Shown here: one piece after another, positions 33,687 to 42,715 of the stretch
Numbering within the stretch: position 1 is the stretch's first letter
Layout: each line of letters begins with the position of its first letter
NCBI GenBank assembly: GCA_902766735.1
Contig: CACXEU010000062.1
Span: 1 to 47,808, forward strand
DNA: 47,808 bases
From: an uncultured Lachnospiraceae bacterium
Lineage (GTDB): Bacteria; Bacillota; Clostridia; Lachnospirales; Lachnospiraceae
Direction: 5' to 3'
Program-made: the position numbers and the translations under genes
The notes under the pieces: generated by a model
The model's database searches: none
Told to the model about the DNA's origin: nothing
What the model saw: the letters and a program-made list of their open reading frames with translations, nothing else

Positions 33687-36600
33687 ATGGGCACAGATAT
33701 CTATGTGGATCGGTTGTACAATGAATTTATTCACAGAATAACCGATGATGAAAAGCATTGGAAACATATCTGCCGGATGATTGGAAAACTGTACCGCTAT
33801 GAGTTTGATAACATTCTTTTAATCTATGCACAAAGACCTAATGCAACGCTTGTGGCGGATTACGATTCGTGGAAGAAAGTCGGGCGTTTTGTAAGACGTG
33901 GCGAAAAAGGAATCAAGATATATCCGACACAGGCGTTTGTATCCGGAAGCAGGCATGTTTTTGACATTGCTTCTACCGGTGGGAAAAATGTGAAACTGGA
34001 ATGGGAATTAAGTGATGAATATATTCATGACTATGCAGAACTTATCAGCAGAGACAATAATCTGGACTGGGATTTAAGTGCAGGAACAAATGTTCTAAAA
34101 AAACAGATAAAAGACTTTACAATAAATGCGATCAGAGAGATAATAGAGGAGAAGTTTGAAACACAGATTTCAGAATTAAATACCGTTACAGGAACTATGG
34201 TGAATCCGGTAGTTAATAAAACGCAAGAGCAGATGGCAGAAACTGCTTATAAGAGTATTGTGTATGCTGTCTGTACAAGAAGTGGTTTAGACTTGAGTCA
34301 GAAAGAACATGACTTGAGTGCGGTGGTAGAGATTAAGGATGAAGAGGCAGTCTACCGTCTTGGTTCTCTTGTATGTGAGGTCTCCTGTAATGTTCTTAGG
34401 GATTTTAATCAAAATCTTAGGCGCATTAGAGAAAGGAGAATAGCAAATGGAAGAAATCAAACTGACTTATCACGAGGGAGAGGACGGACTGTTGTATCCG
34501 GATCTGAAGTTTCCGGAAGAGAGCAAAGTAAGCCTCAAGAAAGCAGGGAAGTACGGCAGAATGGCAGGGAAGTACCTGAAGGAAACAGAGCCTACGAGAT
34601 ACCGGGCACTGTACCGGTTCGGGACACTGGCAGAGAAGATGGAGAAAGTGAACGAGGAAGCATACGAACTTCTGGACAGACTGATGAACCAGTATCTGAA
34701 AGAGCACAAGGCGAAGAATCCGAACGACACCATGGAGATGGTAAAACTGAGAGAGCAGGCGAAGATGACAGCCGAGGAAGTGGTACTGCATCAGATAGTT
34801 TATCAGTATCATTAGAGCAGGAAGAAGAAAGACAATTACAACTGAATAAAGAAATAGAGGATGAATTAAGTACGCTTGATTCATTCGGGAAAGAAGAAGC
34901 CGAATTTACACAGGCTTCTTTTTTTGTGGGCGAAAATAATGTATTGGAAATTGGTTCGGGTGAAAACAAAGTGGTTGAGAAAAAGCCGACACCGACATTT
35001 AAATACAGTTATATTGAGCCGAAAAAGGAAATGAATATTCCACAGGAATATATCAGAGAGACACTCCTTCGGGGAAGCGGATTTGAAAATGGCAAAGAAC
35101 GAATTTATCGGATGTATGATGAAATACAGGATAAGAATTTAAGAGCAAATGCAATTAAGAAAGAATACGGTCTTGGTGGTGCAGGTTGGCCGATAGAAGG
35201 CTACGGCCTGCACGGTTATGATTCTTTTGGCTCTAAAGGTTTAAAACTGGAATGGAGAGATGAAGAAGGAGAAAAAGTCGGTTATCTTTCATGGAGCAGA
35301 GTCGAACGAGAGATTGCAGTATTAATTGCAAAAGGCGAATACTACAAACTTCCAAAACCATTTGAGCCGGGTGCGGTTGAGCCAAAGTTTTATCAGAAAC
35401 CACTGGATGATTTTTTTGCCAGTAGTATTGATGATGAATTAATACGGATGTTTCTTTATCATGTATTCACCATGGACTTACCACAGAGCGATAAGGTAGA
35501 TTTTCTGGAAGCTGCCATTGGTGTAAAAAACGGAATTGTTTTTCGTAGGTATTACAGAAATGAAAATGGACCATGCAGAATTGAACGCTCAGAGGATGGT
35601 CTTACCTTACAGTTTTATGATGATAAAAAAGAAAAATGGGAATTAAAGCTTGACTGGTGGGAGTGTGCTGAATATCTGGATTCCATGATTGAAACACAGA
35701 CATTTGTAGTGGGAATGAAAGAAGAAGTCTTTGATGGAACAATGGAAAAATTTAAAAACTATCAGGATCAGAACTTTTATGAGTATGCCATCGGATTCTT
35801 ACGACAAAGCAGTGAAGAGCGAAAAGATAACCGTGTAGGAAATCTGTATCATATTTTAGCAAAACTTAAAATTGATAACATTGATGTGGAGTGGGATGAT
35901 GAGTTTGATGAAATCATGGCATACGATTATGACAATAGCTGGCACGGGCAATCATTCTATGACTTTTTGCTAGAAGAAGCAATTGTGTTAGAAGATGATG
36001 GTACAAGCCCTTTGTTTAGTAAGGATACATTGGAGCAGTTACGAAGAGAACAGCGAATCAGCAGGTATGGAGAAAAGGCAAATCACTTTTATAGGTTAGA
36101 GTTACCGGAAGAACCAAAACCGGAGTATCAGACAGAGTTTAGCGATGATGAAATTGAAGAAATCCTTGAGGCAGACAGGGAACACATAGAAAGACAGTAT
36201 GAGGTAGAAGCAGAACCGGAAGTTGTGAAGAAATCTCCAATTGAACATCAGGAAGAAAAGACAGAAGAACTTTCAAAGGAAGAGGCAGATAAGGAAGATG
36301 AAATGATTACCTATCTGTATGAAGGTAGGGAAATCGAAAAAGAAAACGGACTGGAACCGGGAAGTCTTGATCCGAGAAATCGCCTAGAAGATAGTGAGCC
36401 GATAGAGCAGGGGATTATTGTAGAAGATACAACGCCAAAAAAGATAGATTATCATTATAACCTTGCTGAGCTTGAAACAGGAGGGGCAAAGACTAAGTAT
36501 CACTGGAATGTAGATGCCATACGACTGTTAAAGAAGATAGAAAGTGAAAACCGTCTTGCTACAAGTAAGGAGCAGATAGTATTAGCAAAGTATGTAGGAT

Positions 36601-39600
36601 GGGGTGGTATTCCACAGGTATTTAATCCGGATGACAAAGGATGGCAGAATGAATATGCAGAGTTAAAAGAACTTCTGATGGAAGATGAGTATGCTGCGGC
36701 ACGCTCCAGTGTCAATAATGCCTTTTATACTTCTCCGGAAATATGTATGTGCATTAATCAGGCATTGATTGATTTCGGACTTCGAAAGGGAAATATTTTG
36801 GAGCCGTCTATGGGGATTGGAAACTTTCTTGGAAGCAGACCGACACCGATGCAAAAATGCAACTTTTATGGTGTGGAAAAAGACGAGATTACCGGGCGGA
36901 TTGCAAAGCAGTTATATCAGTATGCCAATATCAGTATCAAAGGTTTTGAGGACACAACATTTCCCGATAACTTCTTTGATGCAGCAGTGGGAAATGTACC
37001 TTTTGGTGATTATAAGATTTATGACAGTAAGTACAATAAATTAAATTTCAAGGTACACGATTACTTCCTTGCCAAAACAATCAATCAGGTTCGTCCCGGT
37101 GGTGTTGTGGCATTTATTACAACAAAGGGAACGATGGATAAGGCAAATGCCGGTGTCAGAAGATACTTGGCACAGCGTGCGGAACTAATCGGAGCAATCA
37201 GACTTCCTACCAGAGCATTTAAGGAGAATGCCGGAACGGAAGTGACCTCGGATATCCTGTTTTTTAAAAAGCGTGAGCGGGCTATCGACATTGAACCGGA
37301 CTGGGTGCATTTGGGACAAACTGAGGATGGAATCCCGGTAAACTCCTATTTCGTAGAACATCCGGAAATGATGCTTGGAAAAATGCAGTATGTTACGGGA
37401 CCGTTTGGAGAAAATTCAAACTACACCGCCTGTGTCAATGAGGAAGAAGATTTCAATATTTATGAGATTCTTTCAAATAAAATCAAGAACTTAAATGCAG
37501 AGATTACCGACTTTGACCGGGAGGAAGATGAAGAAAAAAGTACTGAAGTGATTCCTGCTGATCCGGATGTCAGAAACTATACCTACACTTGGATTGGCGA
37601 TGACTTATATTACAGAGAAAACTCCACCATGGCAAAAGTAGAAATGTCAAAAAAAGATAAGGAGCGTGTAAAGGGGATGGATGAAATCCGAATGGCAGAG
37701 CGGTATCTGATTGATATTCAAACAGACGGATGCAGTGAAGAAGAACTAAAGGAGGGACAGCGAATATTAAATGAGAAATATGATATGTTTGTAAAAAAAT
37801 ATGGAATCATAAATTCCAGAGCCAATGCAAAGGCATTTCGGGATGATGCTGACTATTCCCTGCTTTGCTCACTGGAAGAAATAGACGAGGATGGAAATGC
37901 AAAGAAGGCAAGCATGTTTTATAAGCAGACTATTAAGCCAAATCATATGCCGGAAAAGGTAGAAACCGCAGTGGAGGCATTAAACATTTCCATGAATGAA
38001 TATGGAGAAGTCAATATTCCATTTATGCTTTCAATCTATGAACCGGATCTCAGGAAACAAATGGCAGAATTGGAAGGAAAAGCAGGAGAAAGAGTTACCT
38101 TGTCTGACGATGCAAGGGCAGAACTTATGAGAGCAGTGTTATGCGAAGAACTGTCAGGAATCATCTTCTTAAATCCGGTACGGTACAATGAGGAAGATTT
38201 ATCGGTCGGATGGGAAACGTCAGACGAATATCTGTCGGGAAATGTCCGAAAGAAACTTCGTGAGGCAGAAGCGTTGTTAGAGAGTGAACCGGAACTGTTT
38301 GCCGGAAATGTAGCTGCACTTTCACAGGTACAGCCAAAAGCCCTTGATGCATCAGAGATTGATGTGCGACTTGGTACGACTTGGATAGATAAGGAAGATT
38401 ACGAGGAATTTATTTTTGAACTGCTTGGTACCCCGATGTATGCAAGAGCAAACAGCAGCAGATATTACAGAAACAATGGAATACAGTTAAATCTTAACCG
38501 TTACACGATGGAATGGTTCGTGGAGAATAAATCAAGAGATAAGCATTCAGTGGCAGCTACAAAGACTTATGGTACAAGCCGACTGGATGCTTATTCTATT
38601 TTTGAGGCGTGCTTAAACCTAAAGACTGTGACGGTGAAAGACAAGATAGATGATGGCGATGGAAAGTATCACTATGAAGTCAATAAAAATGAAACCATGC
38701 TTGCAAGGGAAAAGCAGAACCAGATGAAAGAGGCATTTAAGCGGTGGATCTTTGAAGAACCGGAGCGGAGACAGAAGTACGTCAGCTACTATAACGAAAC
38801 ATTTAACAATACAAGACTTCGGGAGTATGACGGAACTTTTCTTACGTTCCCGGGAATGAATCCATCCATAGAATTAAAACCGCATCAGAAAAATGCAGTG
38901 GCAAGAATCTTAATGGGAGGAAATACTCTACTTGCCCACTGTGTCGGTGCAGGAAAGTCCTTTGAAATGATGGCAGCATGTATGGAGCAGAAACGATTGG
39001 GACTTGCCAATAAGACAGCAATGATTGTACCAAAACCATTGATTGGTCAGACAGCAGCAGAATTTTTGCAACTTTATCCGTCAGCAAATATCCTTGTGGC
39101 TACGGAGCGTGACTTTGAAAAAAGCAGGAGAAGAAAATTTATCTCACGAATTGCCACGGGAGATTATGATTGTATCATTATGTCCCATTCCCAGTTTGAA
39201 AAGATTCCAATTTCAGCAGAGAGAAAGCAGCGTATGATACAGGAGCAGATTGAGCAGATAAGCTACGCCATTCAGGAGATGAAAGAGAGAAACGAGGAAC
39301 GCTGGACAGTCAAGCAGATGGAGGCAAACAAAAAACGACTGGAAGAACAGATAAAGAAGTTGTCTGATGAAGTCGGAAAGGACGAGCAGATTACCTTCGA
39401 GGAACTGGGTATTGATTCCATTATGGTGGATGAGGCTCACAATTTTAAGAACCTTGCCATCTTTTCCAAAATCAATAACGTATCCGGTATCAGTAGCAGT
39501 GGTGCAAAAAAGGCAACAGATATGCAGTTAAAGTGCCAGTATTTAAGCGAGATTAACGGTGACAGGGGGATTGTCTTTGCAACAGGTACTCCTGTCAGCA

Positions 39601-41474
39601 ATACCATGTGTGAACTGTATGTTATGCAGAAATATTTACAGAACAGCACATTGGAACAGTTAGGTCTAAATCATTTTGATTCATGGGCGGCAAACTTCGG
39701 CGAAGTCACGACAGCATTGGAGCTAACCGTAGAGGGCAGCGGATTTCGATTCAAAAGTCGGTTTAACCGTTTTACCAACTTGCCCGAACTGATGAACATC
39801 TTCCGGGAGATTGCAGATGTGCAGACAAAGGATATGTTAGACCTTGATGTACCAAAACTTCGGGATGATAAATATATCATCGTGGAATCTGAACCGGACT
39901 ACTATGTAAAAAATGTTATGGAGAATTTTGTGGAAAGGGCAGAGCAAATCCGGTCAGGGGGTGTTGATCCAAGTGTGGACAACTTCTTAAAGATTACCCA
40001 TGAGGCAAGGCTGCTTGGAACGGATGCTAGATTGCTGGATTCTGATGCTCCAAATAACCCGGAGGGGAAACTGAATAAGGTGGTGGAAAATGTCCTTTAT
40101 GAATACAACAAAGCAAAGAATGAAGGAAAAATCGGCTGCCAGTTAATCTTTTCTGACATCGGTGTACCAAAGAATAAATGGTCAGAGGATATGGTCACAA
40201 ACGGATTCGGAACGCAGAGCAGTGTCGGGGAAGATGGTGCAGAAATTCCACAGTATGACTTTGATATTTATAACTATGTAAAAACTGAATTGGTAAAGGC
40301 AGGAATTCGGGCAGAGGAGATTGCATTTATCCATGATGCTACATCAGATGCACAGCGGGATACGTTATTTCGGGAAATGCGGACAGGCAAAAAGAAGATA
40401 TTGCTAGGTTCTACAGATAAATGCGGAACGGGTGTAAACGTTCAGACACATCTGACTGCAATGCATCATCTCGATTGCCCCTGGAAACCATCCTGCATTG
40501 AGCAGAGAGAAGGGCGTGGAATCCGCCAGGGAAATGAAAACAGTGAAGTGGCAGTTTACCGATATGTGACAAAAGGAACCTTTGATGCTTATTCGTGGGG
40601 ACTGGTGGAAAACAAGCAACGCTTTATCAGTCAGATTATGACAAGCAAAGCGATTTCACGAACCTGTGAAGATATTGATGAGGCAACACTTTCCTACGCC
40701 GAGATTAAGGCAGTAGCCACAGGAAATCCACTGATTAAGGAAAAGATGGAGATTGATAATGATGTGCAGAGACTGAAACTTTTGAAATCATCCTATGACA
40801 GTCAGCGGTATGCATTACAGGATAACTTTATGATTAAGTATCCAAAACTGATTCAGGCAGCAAAGGAAAGACTTTCTATGGTAAGTATGGATTCAAGAAA
40901 GGTGGAGGCAGAACTGTTAAAGCAGTCCGACTTTGCAATTACTCTTAACGGTCGGGTAATGGATAACCGTGCCGATGCAGGAAATCTGATTATCAGAGAA
41001 GTGTCGGAGCTAAAACTGATGGAAGAAAAAGTGATTGGTGAATACCGGGGATTTGAACTGGCAGTTTTAAAAGATACACTCGGCGGGAAAAAGATTGTCC
41101 TAAAAGGTGCAAGCGACTATGATACGGAACTATCCACAAGTCCGGTGGGACTGATTGTAAGGCTTGAGAACCTTTTTGAAGGAATCCCGGAGAGAGAAAC
41201 TTTTTTTGAAAAGAAAATATCCGACTATGAAAGAGACATGGAAAGTTCCAAAGAGCAGTACGAAAAACCATTTGAGTATGAAGAAGAATTAAACCAAAAG
41301 ATTGCAAGGCAGAGTGAACTTAACAACATGCTTGACCTTGAAAATGGAAAGGCAATGGATGAAGATCTGGGCGGTTTGAAAGAAGAGGTGGTGTTACAGG
41401 ACATCCATCAGAATGAAATAGGGAAATCCAATAACGGATATGAACCGAAAAGAGCAGCAGGCGTGGCACTGTGA
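33687..41474 (+). CDS. 2595-aa ArdC-like / N6-methylase / SNF2-type helicase fusion
   Basis: One uninterrupted frame from ATG 33687 (TTGGAGGTG upstream). Parts in order: ArdC/LtrC-like N terminus (residues 10-85, YEFDNILLIYAQRPNA ... VGRFVRRGEKGIKI); a disordered Arg/Glu/Ser/Gly-rich linker (about 250-380) that overlaps another gene; DUF3849-like and other accessory domains; an N12-class methylase core (LEPSMGIGNFLG near 1038, NVPFGDYK near 1102); and an SF2 helicase with Walker A CVGAGKS (about 1752-1758), DEAH 1915-1918, ATGTPVSNT, and motif VI REGRGIRQG. Such proteins are hallmarks of Tn1549-like ICEs and probably protect or process entering DNA (anti-restriction). Confidence 0.92.
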   Translation: MGTDIYVDRLYNEFIHRITDDEKHWKHICRMIGKLYRYEFDNILLIYAQRPNATLVADYDSWKKVGRFVRRGEKGIKIYPTQAFVSGSRHVFDIASTGGKNVKLEWELSDEYIHDYAELISRDNNLDWDLSAGTNVLKKQIKDFTINAIREIIEEKFETQISELNTVTGTMVNPVVNKTQEQMAETAYKSIVYAVCTRSGLDLSQKEHDLSAVVEIKDEEAVYRLGSLVCEVSCNVLRDFNQNLRRIRERRIANGRNQTDLSRGRGRTVVSGSEVSGREQSKPQESREVRQNGREVPEGNRAYEIPGTVPVRDTGREDGESERGSIRTSGQTDEPVSERAQGEESERHHGDGKTERAGEDDSRGSGTASDSLSVSLEQEEERQLQLNKEIEDELSTLDSFGKEEAEFTQASFFVGENNVLEIGSGENKVVEKKPTPTFKYSYIEPKKEMNIPQEYIRETLLRGSGFENGKERIYRMYDEIQDKNLRANAIKKEYGLGGAGWPIEGYGLHGYDSFGSKGLKLEWRDEEGEKVGYLSWSRVEREIAVLIAKGEYYKLPKPFEPGAVEPKFYQKPLDDFFASSIDDELIRMFLYHVFTMDLPQSDKVDFLEAAIGVKNGIVFRRYYRNENGPCRIERSEDGLTLQFYDDKKEKWELKLDWWECAEYLDSMIETQTFVVGMKEEVFDGTMEKFKNYQDQNFYEYAIGFLRQSSEERKDNRVGNLYHILAKLKIDNIDVEWDDEFDEIMAYDYDNSWHGQSFYDFLLEEAIVLEDDGTSPLFSKDTLEQLRREQRISRYGEKANHFYRLELPEEPKPEYQTEFSDDEIEEILEADREHIERQYEVEAEPEVVKKSPIEHQEEKTEELSKEEADKEDEMITYLYEGREIEKENGLEPGSLDPRNRLEDSEPIEQGIIVEDTTPKKIDYHYNLAELETGGAKTKYHWNVDAIRLLKKIESENRLATSKEQIVLAKYVGWGGIPQVFNPDDKGWQNEYAELKELLMEDEYAAARSSVNNAFYTSPEICMCINQALIDFGLRKGNILEPSMGIGNFLGSRPTPMQKCNFYGVEKDEITGRIAKQLYQYANISIKGFEDTTFPDNFFDAAVGNVPFGDYKIYDSKYNKLNFKVHDYFLAKTINQVRPGGVVAFITTKGTMDKANAGVRRYLAQRAELIGAIRLPTRAFKENAGTEVTSDILFFKKRERAIDIEPDWVHLGQTEDGIPVNSYFVEHPEMMLGKMQYVTGPFGENSNYTACVNEEEDFNIYEILSNKIKNLNAEITDFDREEDEEKSTEVIPADPDVRNYTYTWIGDDLYYRENSTMAKVEMSKKDKERVKGMDEIRMAERYLIDIQTDGCSEEELKEGQRILNEKYDMFVKKYGIINSRANAKAFRDDADYSLLCSLEEIDEDGNAKKASMFYKQTIKPNHMPEKVETAVEALNISMNEYGEVNIPFMLSIYEPDLRKQMAELEGKAGERVTLSDDARAELMRAVLCEELSGIIFLNPVRYNEEDLSVGWETSDEYLSGNVRKKLREAEALLESEPELFAGNVAALSQVQPKALDASEIDVRLGTTWIDKEDYEEFIFELLGTPMYARANSSRYYRNNGIQLNLNRYTMEWFVENKSRDKHSVAATKTYGTSRLDAYSIFEACLNLKTVTVKDKIDDGDGKYHYEVNKNETMLAREKQNQMKEAFKRWIFEEPERRQKYVSYYNETFNNTRLREYDGTFLTFPGMNPSIELKPHQKNAVARILMGGNTLLAHCVGAGKSFEMMAACMEQKRLGLANKTAMIVPKPLIGQTAAEFLQLYPSANILVATERDFEKSRRRKFISRIATGDYDCIIMSHSQFEKIPISAERKQRMIQEQIEQISYAIQEMKERNEERWTVKQMEANKKRLEEQIKKLSDEVGKDEQITFEELGIDSIMVDEAHNFKNLAIFSKINNVSGISSSGAKKATDMQLKCQYLSEINGDRGIVFATGTPVSNTMCELYVMQKYLQNSTLEQLGLNHFDSWAANFGEVTTALELTVEGSGFRFKSRFNRFTNLPELMNIFREIADVQTKDMLDLDVPKLRDDKYIIVESEPDYYVKNVMENFVERAEQIRSGGVDPSVDNFLKITHEARLLGTDARLLDSDAPNNPEGKLNKVVENVLYEYNKAKNEGKIGCQLIFSDIGVPKNKWSEDMVTNGFGTQSSVGEDGAEIPQYDFDIYNYVKTELVKAGIRAEEIAFIHDATSDAQRDTLFREMRTGKKKILLGSTDKCGTGVNVQTHLTAMHHLDCPWKPSCIEQREGRGIRQGNENSEVAVYRYVTKGTFDAYSWGLVENKQRFISQIMTSKAISRTCEDIDEATLSYAEIKAVATGNPLIKEKMEIDNDVQRLKLLKSSYDSQRYALQDNFMIKYPKLIQAAKERLSMVSMDSRKVEAELLKQSDFAITLNGRVMDNRADAGNLIIREVSELKLMEEKVIGEYRGFELAVLKDTLGGKKIVLKGASDYDTELSTSPVGLIVRLENLFEGIPERETFFEKKISDYERDMESSKEQYEKPFEYEEELNQKIARQSELNNMLDLENGKAMDEDLGGLKEEVVLQDIHQNEIGKSNNGYEPKRAAGVAL
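34447..34815 (+). CDS. tnpV: TnpV-like protein nested out of frame inside the methylase-helicase gene
   Basis: A 122-aa protein in a different frame within the large gene. It has its own strong RBS, AAAGGAG (34432-34438), eight bases before ATG 34447. The sequence matches the TnpV pattern: MEEIKLTYHEGEDGLLYPDL, SLKKAGKYGRMAGKYLKE, RALYRFGTLAEKMEKV, then MVKLREQAKMTAEEVVLHQIVY at the end. TnpV is a small transposon-associated protein of unknown function in Clostridia. The overlapping frame of the big protein is a low-complexity linker, so the nested gene seems the constrained one. Confidence 0.8.
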   Translation: MEEIKLTYHEGEDGLLYPDLKFPEESKVSLKKAGKYGRMAGKYLKETEPTRYRALYRFGTLAEKMEKVNEEAYELLDRLMNQYLKEHKAKNPNDTMEMVKLREQAKMTAEEVVLHQIVYQYH

Positions 41475-41490
41475 TCGGTCAGTGCCTTTT
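41465..41490 (+). terminator. Terminator overlapping the end of the methylase-helicase gene
   Basis: GGCACTG (41465-41471) pairs with CAGTGCC (41480-41486) around an 8-base loop that contains the stop codon, followed by TTTT and an A-rich stretch. It probably gives partial termination before the SpoVG-like gene. Confidence 0.7.
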
Positions 41491-41526
41491 ATAAAAAAAG
41501 TTTAGAAGAAAAGGAGAATTTTTTTT

Positions 41527-42186
41527 ATGAAGTACACAATTAAAGTAAGTGAAGTGAAAAATGAGAGTAACATTAAGGCAATGGCGAGTGTCGTATTTGA
41601 CGACAGTTTTAAAGTCGGCAGTATTGCGGTAGTCGAAAGAAAAAATGGAGAATTATTTGTGGCAATGCCGCAGTTTCGCTCCAGTAGTAAGGATAAGAAT
41701 GGTAATGATGTATATAAGAGTGTCTGCAATCCGATCACAAAGGAATTCAGGCAGGAACTTTTTGACAACATCCTTGAAACTTATCAGAGTGATGAGAAAG
41801 AGAGAATCGTGGAATCAAAGGATGGAAATGCTTTAGAGTTTAAGGTTTCGGTCATTCCATTTGAAAGGGCAGGAAGCAATATGAAAGGAATTGGAAGAAT
41901 TTATTTCAATGACAATTTTGTAATCAATAACGTATCCATCTTACAGGGCAAGGAAAACTTATTTGTATCTATGCCATCTTATAAGACAAAGCAGACGGAT
42001 GAACAGGGAAAAGCAGTTTATCAGGATGTATGCTATCCGGTGACAAAGGAATATAGGAAAGAATTGTATGGGGAGATAATTGATTTCTACGAGCAAACAC
42101 AAATGGAAAGGAATAACAGGAAGTTCAAGGGTGCGGATAGGCGGATTGACTTGGAAGTATCAGAGTGTGAAATACCCATACGATAA
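41527..42186 (+). CDS. Tandem SpoVG-domain protein
   Basis: A 219-aa protein made of two SpoVG-like units. Unit 1 (residues 1-95) reads IKAMASVVFDDSFKVGSIAVVE, then LFVAMPQF and YKSVCNPITKEFRQELFD. Unit 2 (about 100-195) repeats the pattern: KGIGRIYFNDNFVINNVSIL, LFVSMPSY, YQDVCYPVTKEYRKELYG. SpoVG is a small single-domain nucleic-acid-binding regulator of about 95 residues in Bacillus, so this is a fused duplicate. RBS AAGGAG precedes ATG 41527. It is the last recognisable ICE core gene before the AT-rich cargo. Confidence 0.85.
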   Translation: MKYTIKVSEVKNESNIKAMASVVFDDSFKVGSIAVVERKNGELFVAMPQFRSSSKDKNGNDVYKSVCNPITKEFRQELFDNILETYQSDEKERIVESKDGNALEFKVSVIPFERAGSNMKGIGRIYFNDNFVINNVSILQGKENLFVSMPSYKTKQTDEQGKAVYQDVCYPVTKEYRKELYGEIIDFYEQTQMERNNRKFKGADRRIDLEVSECEIPIR

Positions 42187-42522
42187 ATATATTTGAATAA
42201 AATATTGCAGAATGTTTTTTGAAAAATTCCAAGATTTTTTATTAGTTATGTGTGTTGGAAAAATAATATATATGTGGAGTAATAAACAAAAATTGAGTTT
42301 TTAGAATTAAGGAAAATGGCGTGTGTAGGTTTACCAATCTAAAAGTTCATGGAAGTTATATTATAATCAGTTAATTTACCTTTAGTTGGATAAGAAATGA
42401 ACAATAGTCAATTTATTCAATAGAAAAAACAAGTTATTATAAATAAACGAATTCATAATTATGAATTTAATGTAAAAATGATGAGTATTTATATGTCAGC
42501 AATATAACAAGGAGGTGATATA
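42187..42522 (+). promoter_or_regulatory. AT-rich intergenic region with an 18-bp palindrome before the peptide gene
   Basis: About 335 bases with no gene. The perfect palindrome AATTCATAATTATGAATT spans 42450-42467, some 55 bases before the peptide start, and may be an operator. A TATTATAAAT run (from about 42434) could serve as a -10 region, but no clear -35 is seen. Composition drops sharply in GC here compared with the SpoVG gene, marking the start of the cargo island. Confidence 0.4.
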
Positions 42523-42615
42523 ATGACAAAGGTTGATAGATTAGCAAGTTTGGTAAAAAAATTAACTAAATCTTCAAATGTTAAAGTATGTTGTTATTCA
42601 ACAGATTTAAGTTAA
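42523..42615 (+). CDS. 30-aa peptide, candidate RiPP precursor
   Basis: A 30-codon frame with a near-perfect RBS, AAGGAGGTG (42509-42517), before ATG 42523. The first 22 residues (VDRLASLVKKLTKSSN) are amphipathic and leader-like; the end is KVCCYSTDLS, with two adjacent Cys, a Tyr, Ser, Thr and Asp that could be modified. It stands 100 bases upstream of a SPASM-like radical SAM gene. Small peptide plus adjacent radical SAM enzyme is the standard arrangement of radical-SAM RiPPs. No double-Gly or other protease site and no transporter gene is visible. The alternative is a regulatory leader peptide. Confidence 0.62.
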   Translation: MTKVDRLASLVKKLTKSSNVKVCCYSTDLS

Positions 42616-42715
42616 GATATAGCTTTAATGGGGCAGTAGGATAAACAATTCAAGCTGACGGTATTCATCATTATTGTTGTTTGTTCTAGTGCCCTTGAAA
42701 TGAAAGGAAAATACT

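Noticed and set aside
34426..34969. Three minus-strand frames opposite the nested tnpV region
   Set aside because: Low-complexity shadows without RBS; only the plus-strand 34447 frame has motifs and a start signal.
42187..42522. Right end (attR) of the ICE
   Set aside because: No copy of the repeats near tuf (627-650, 2418-2440) was found here or elsewhere on the right side, so the end is not assigned.
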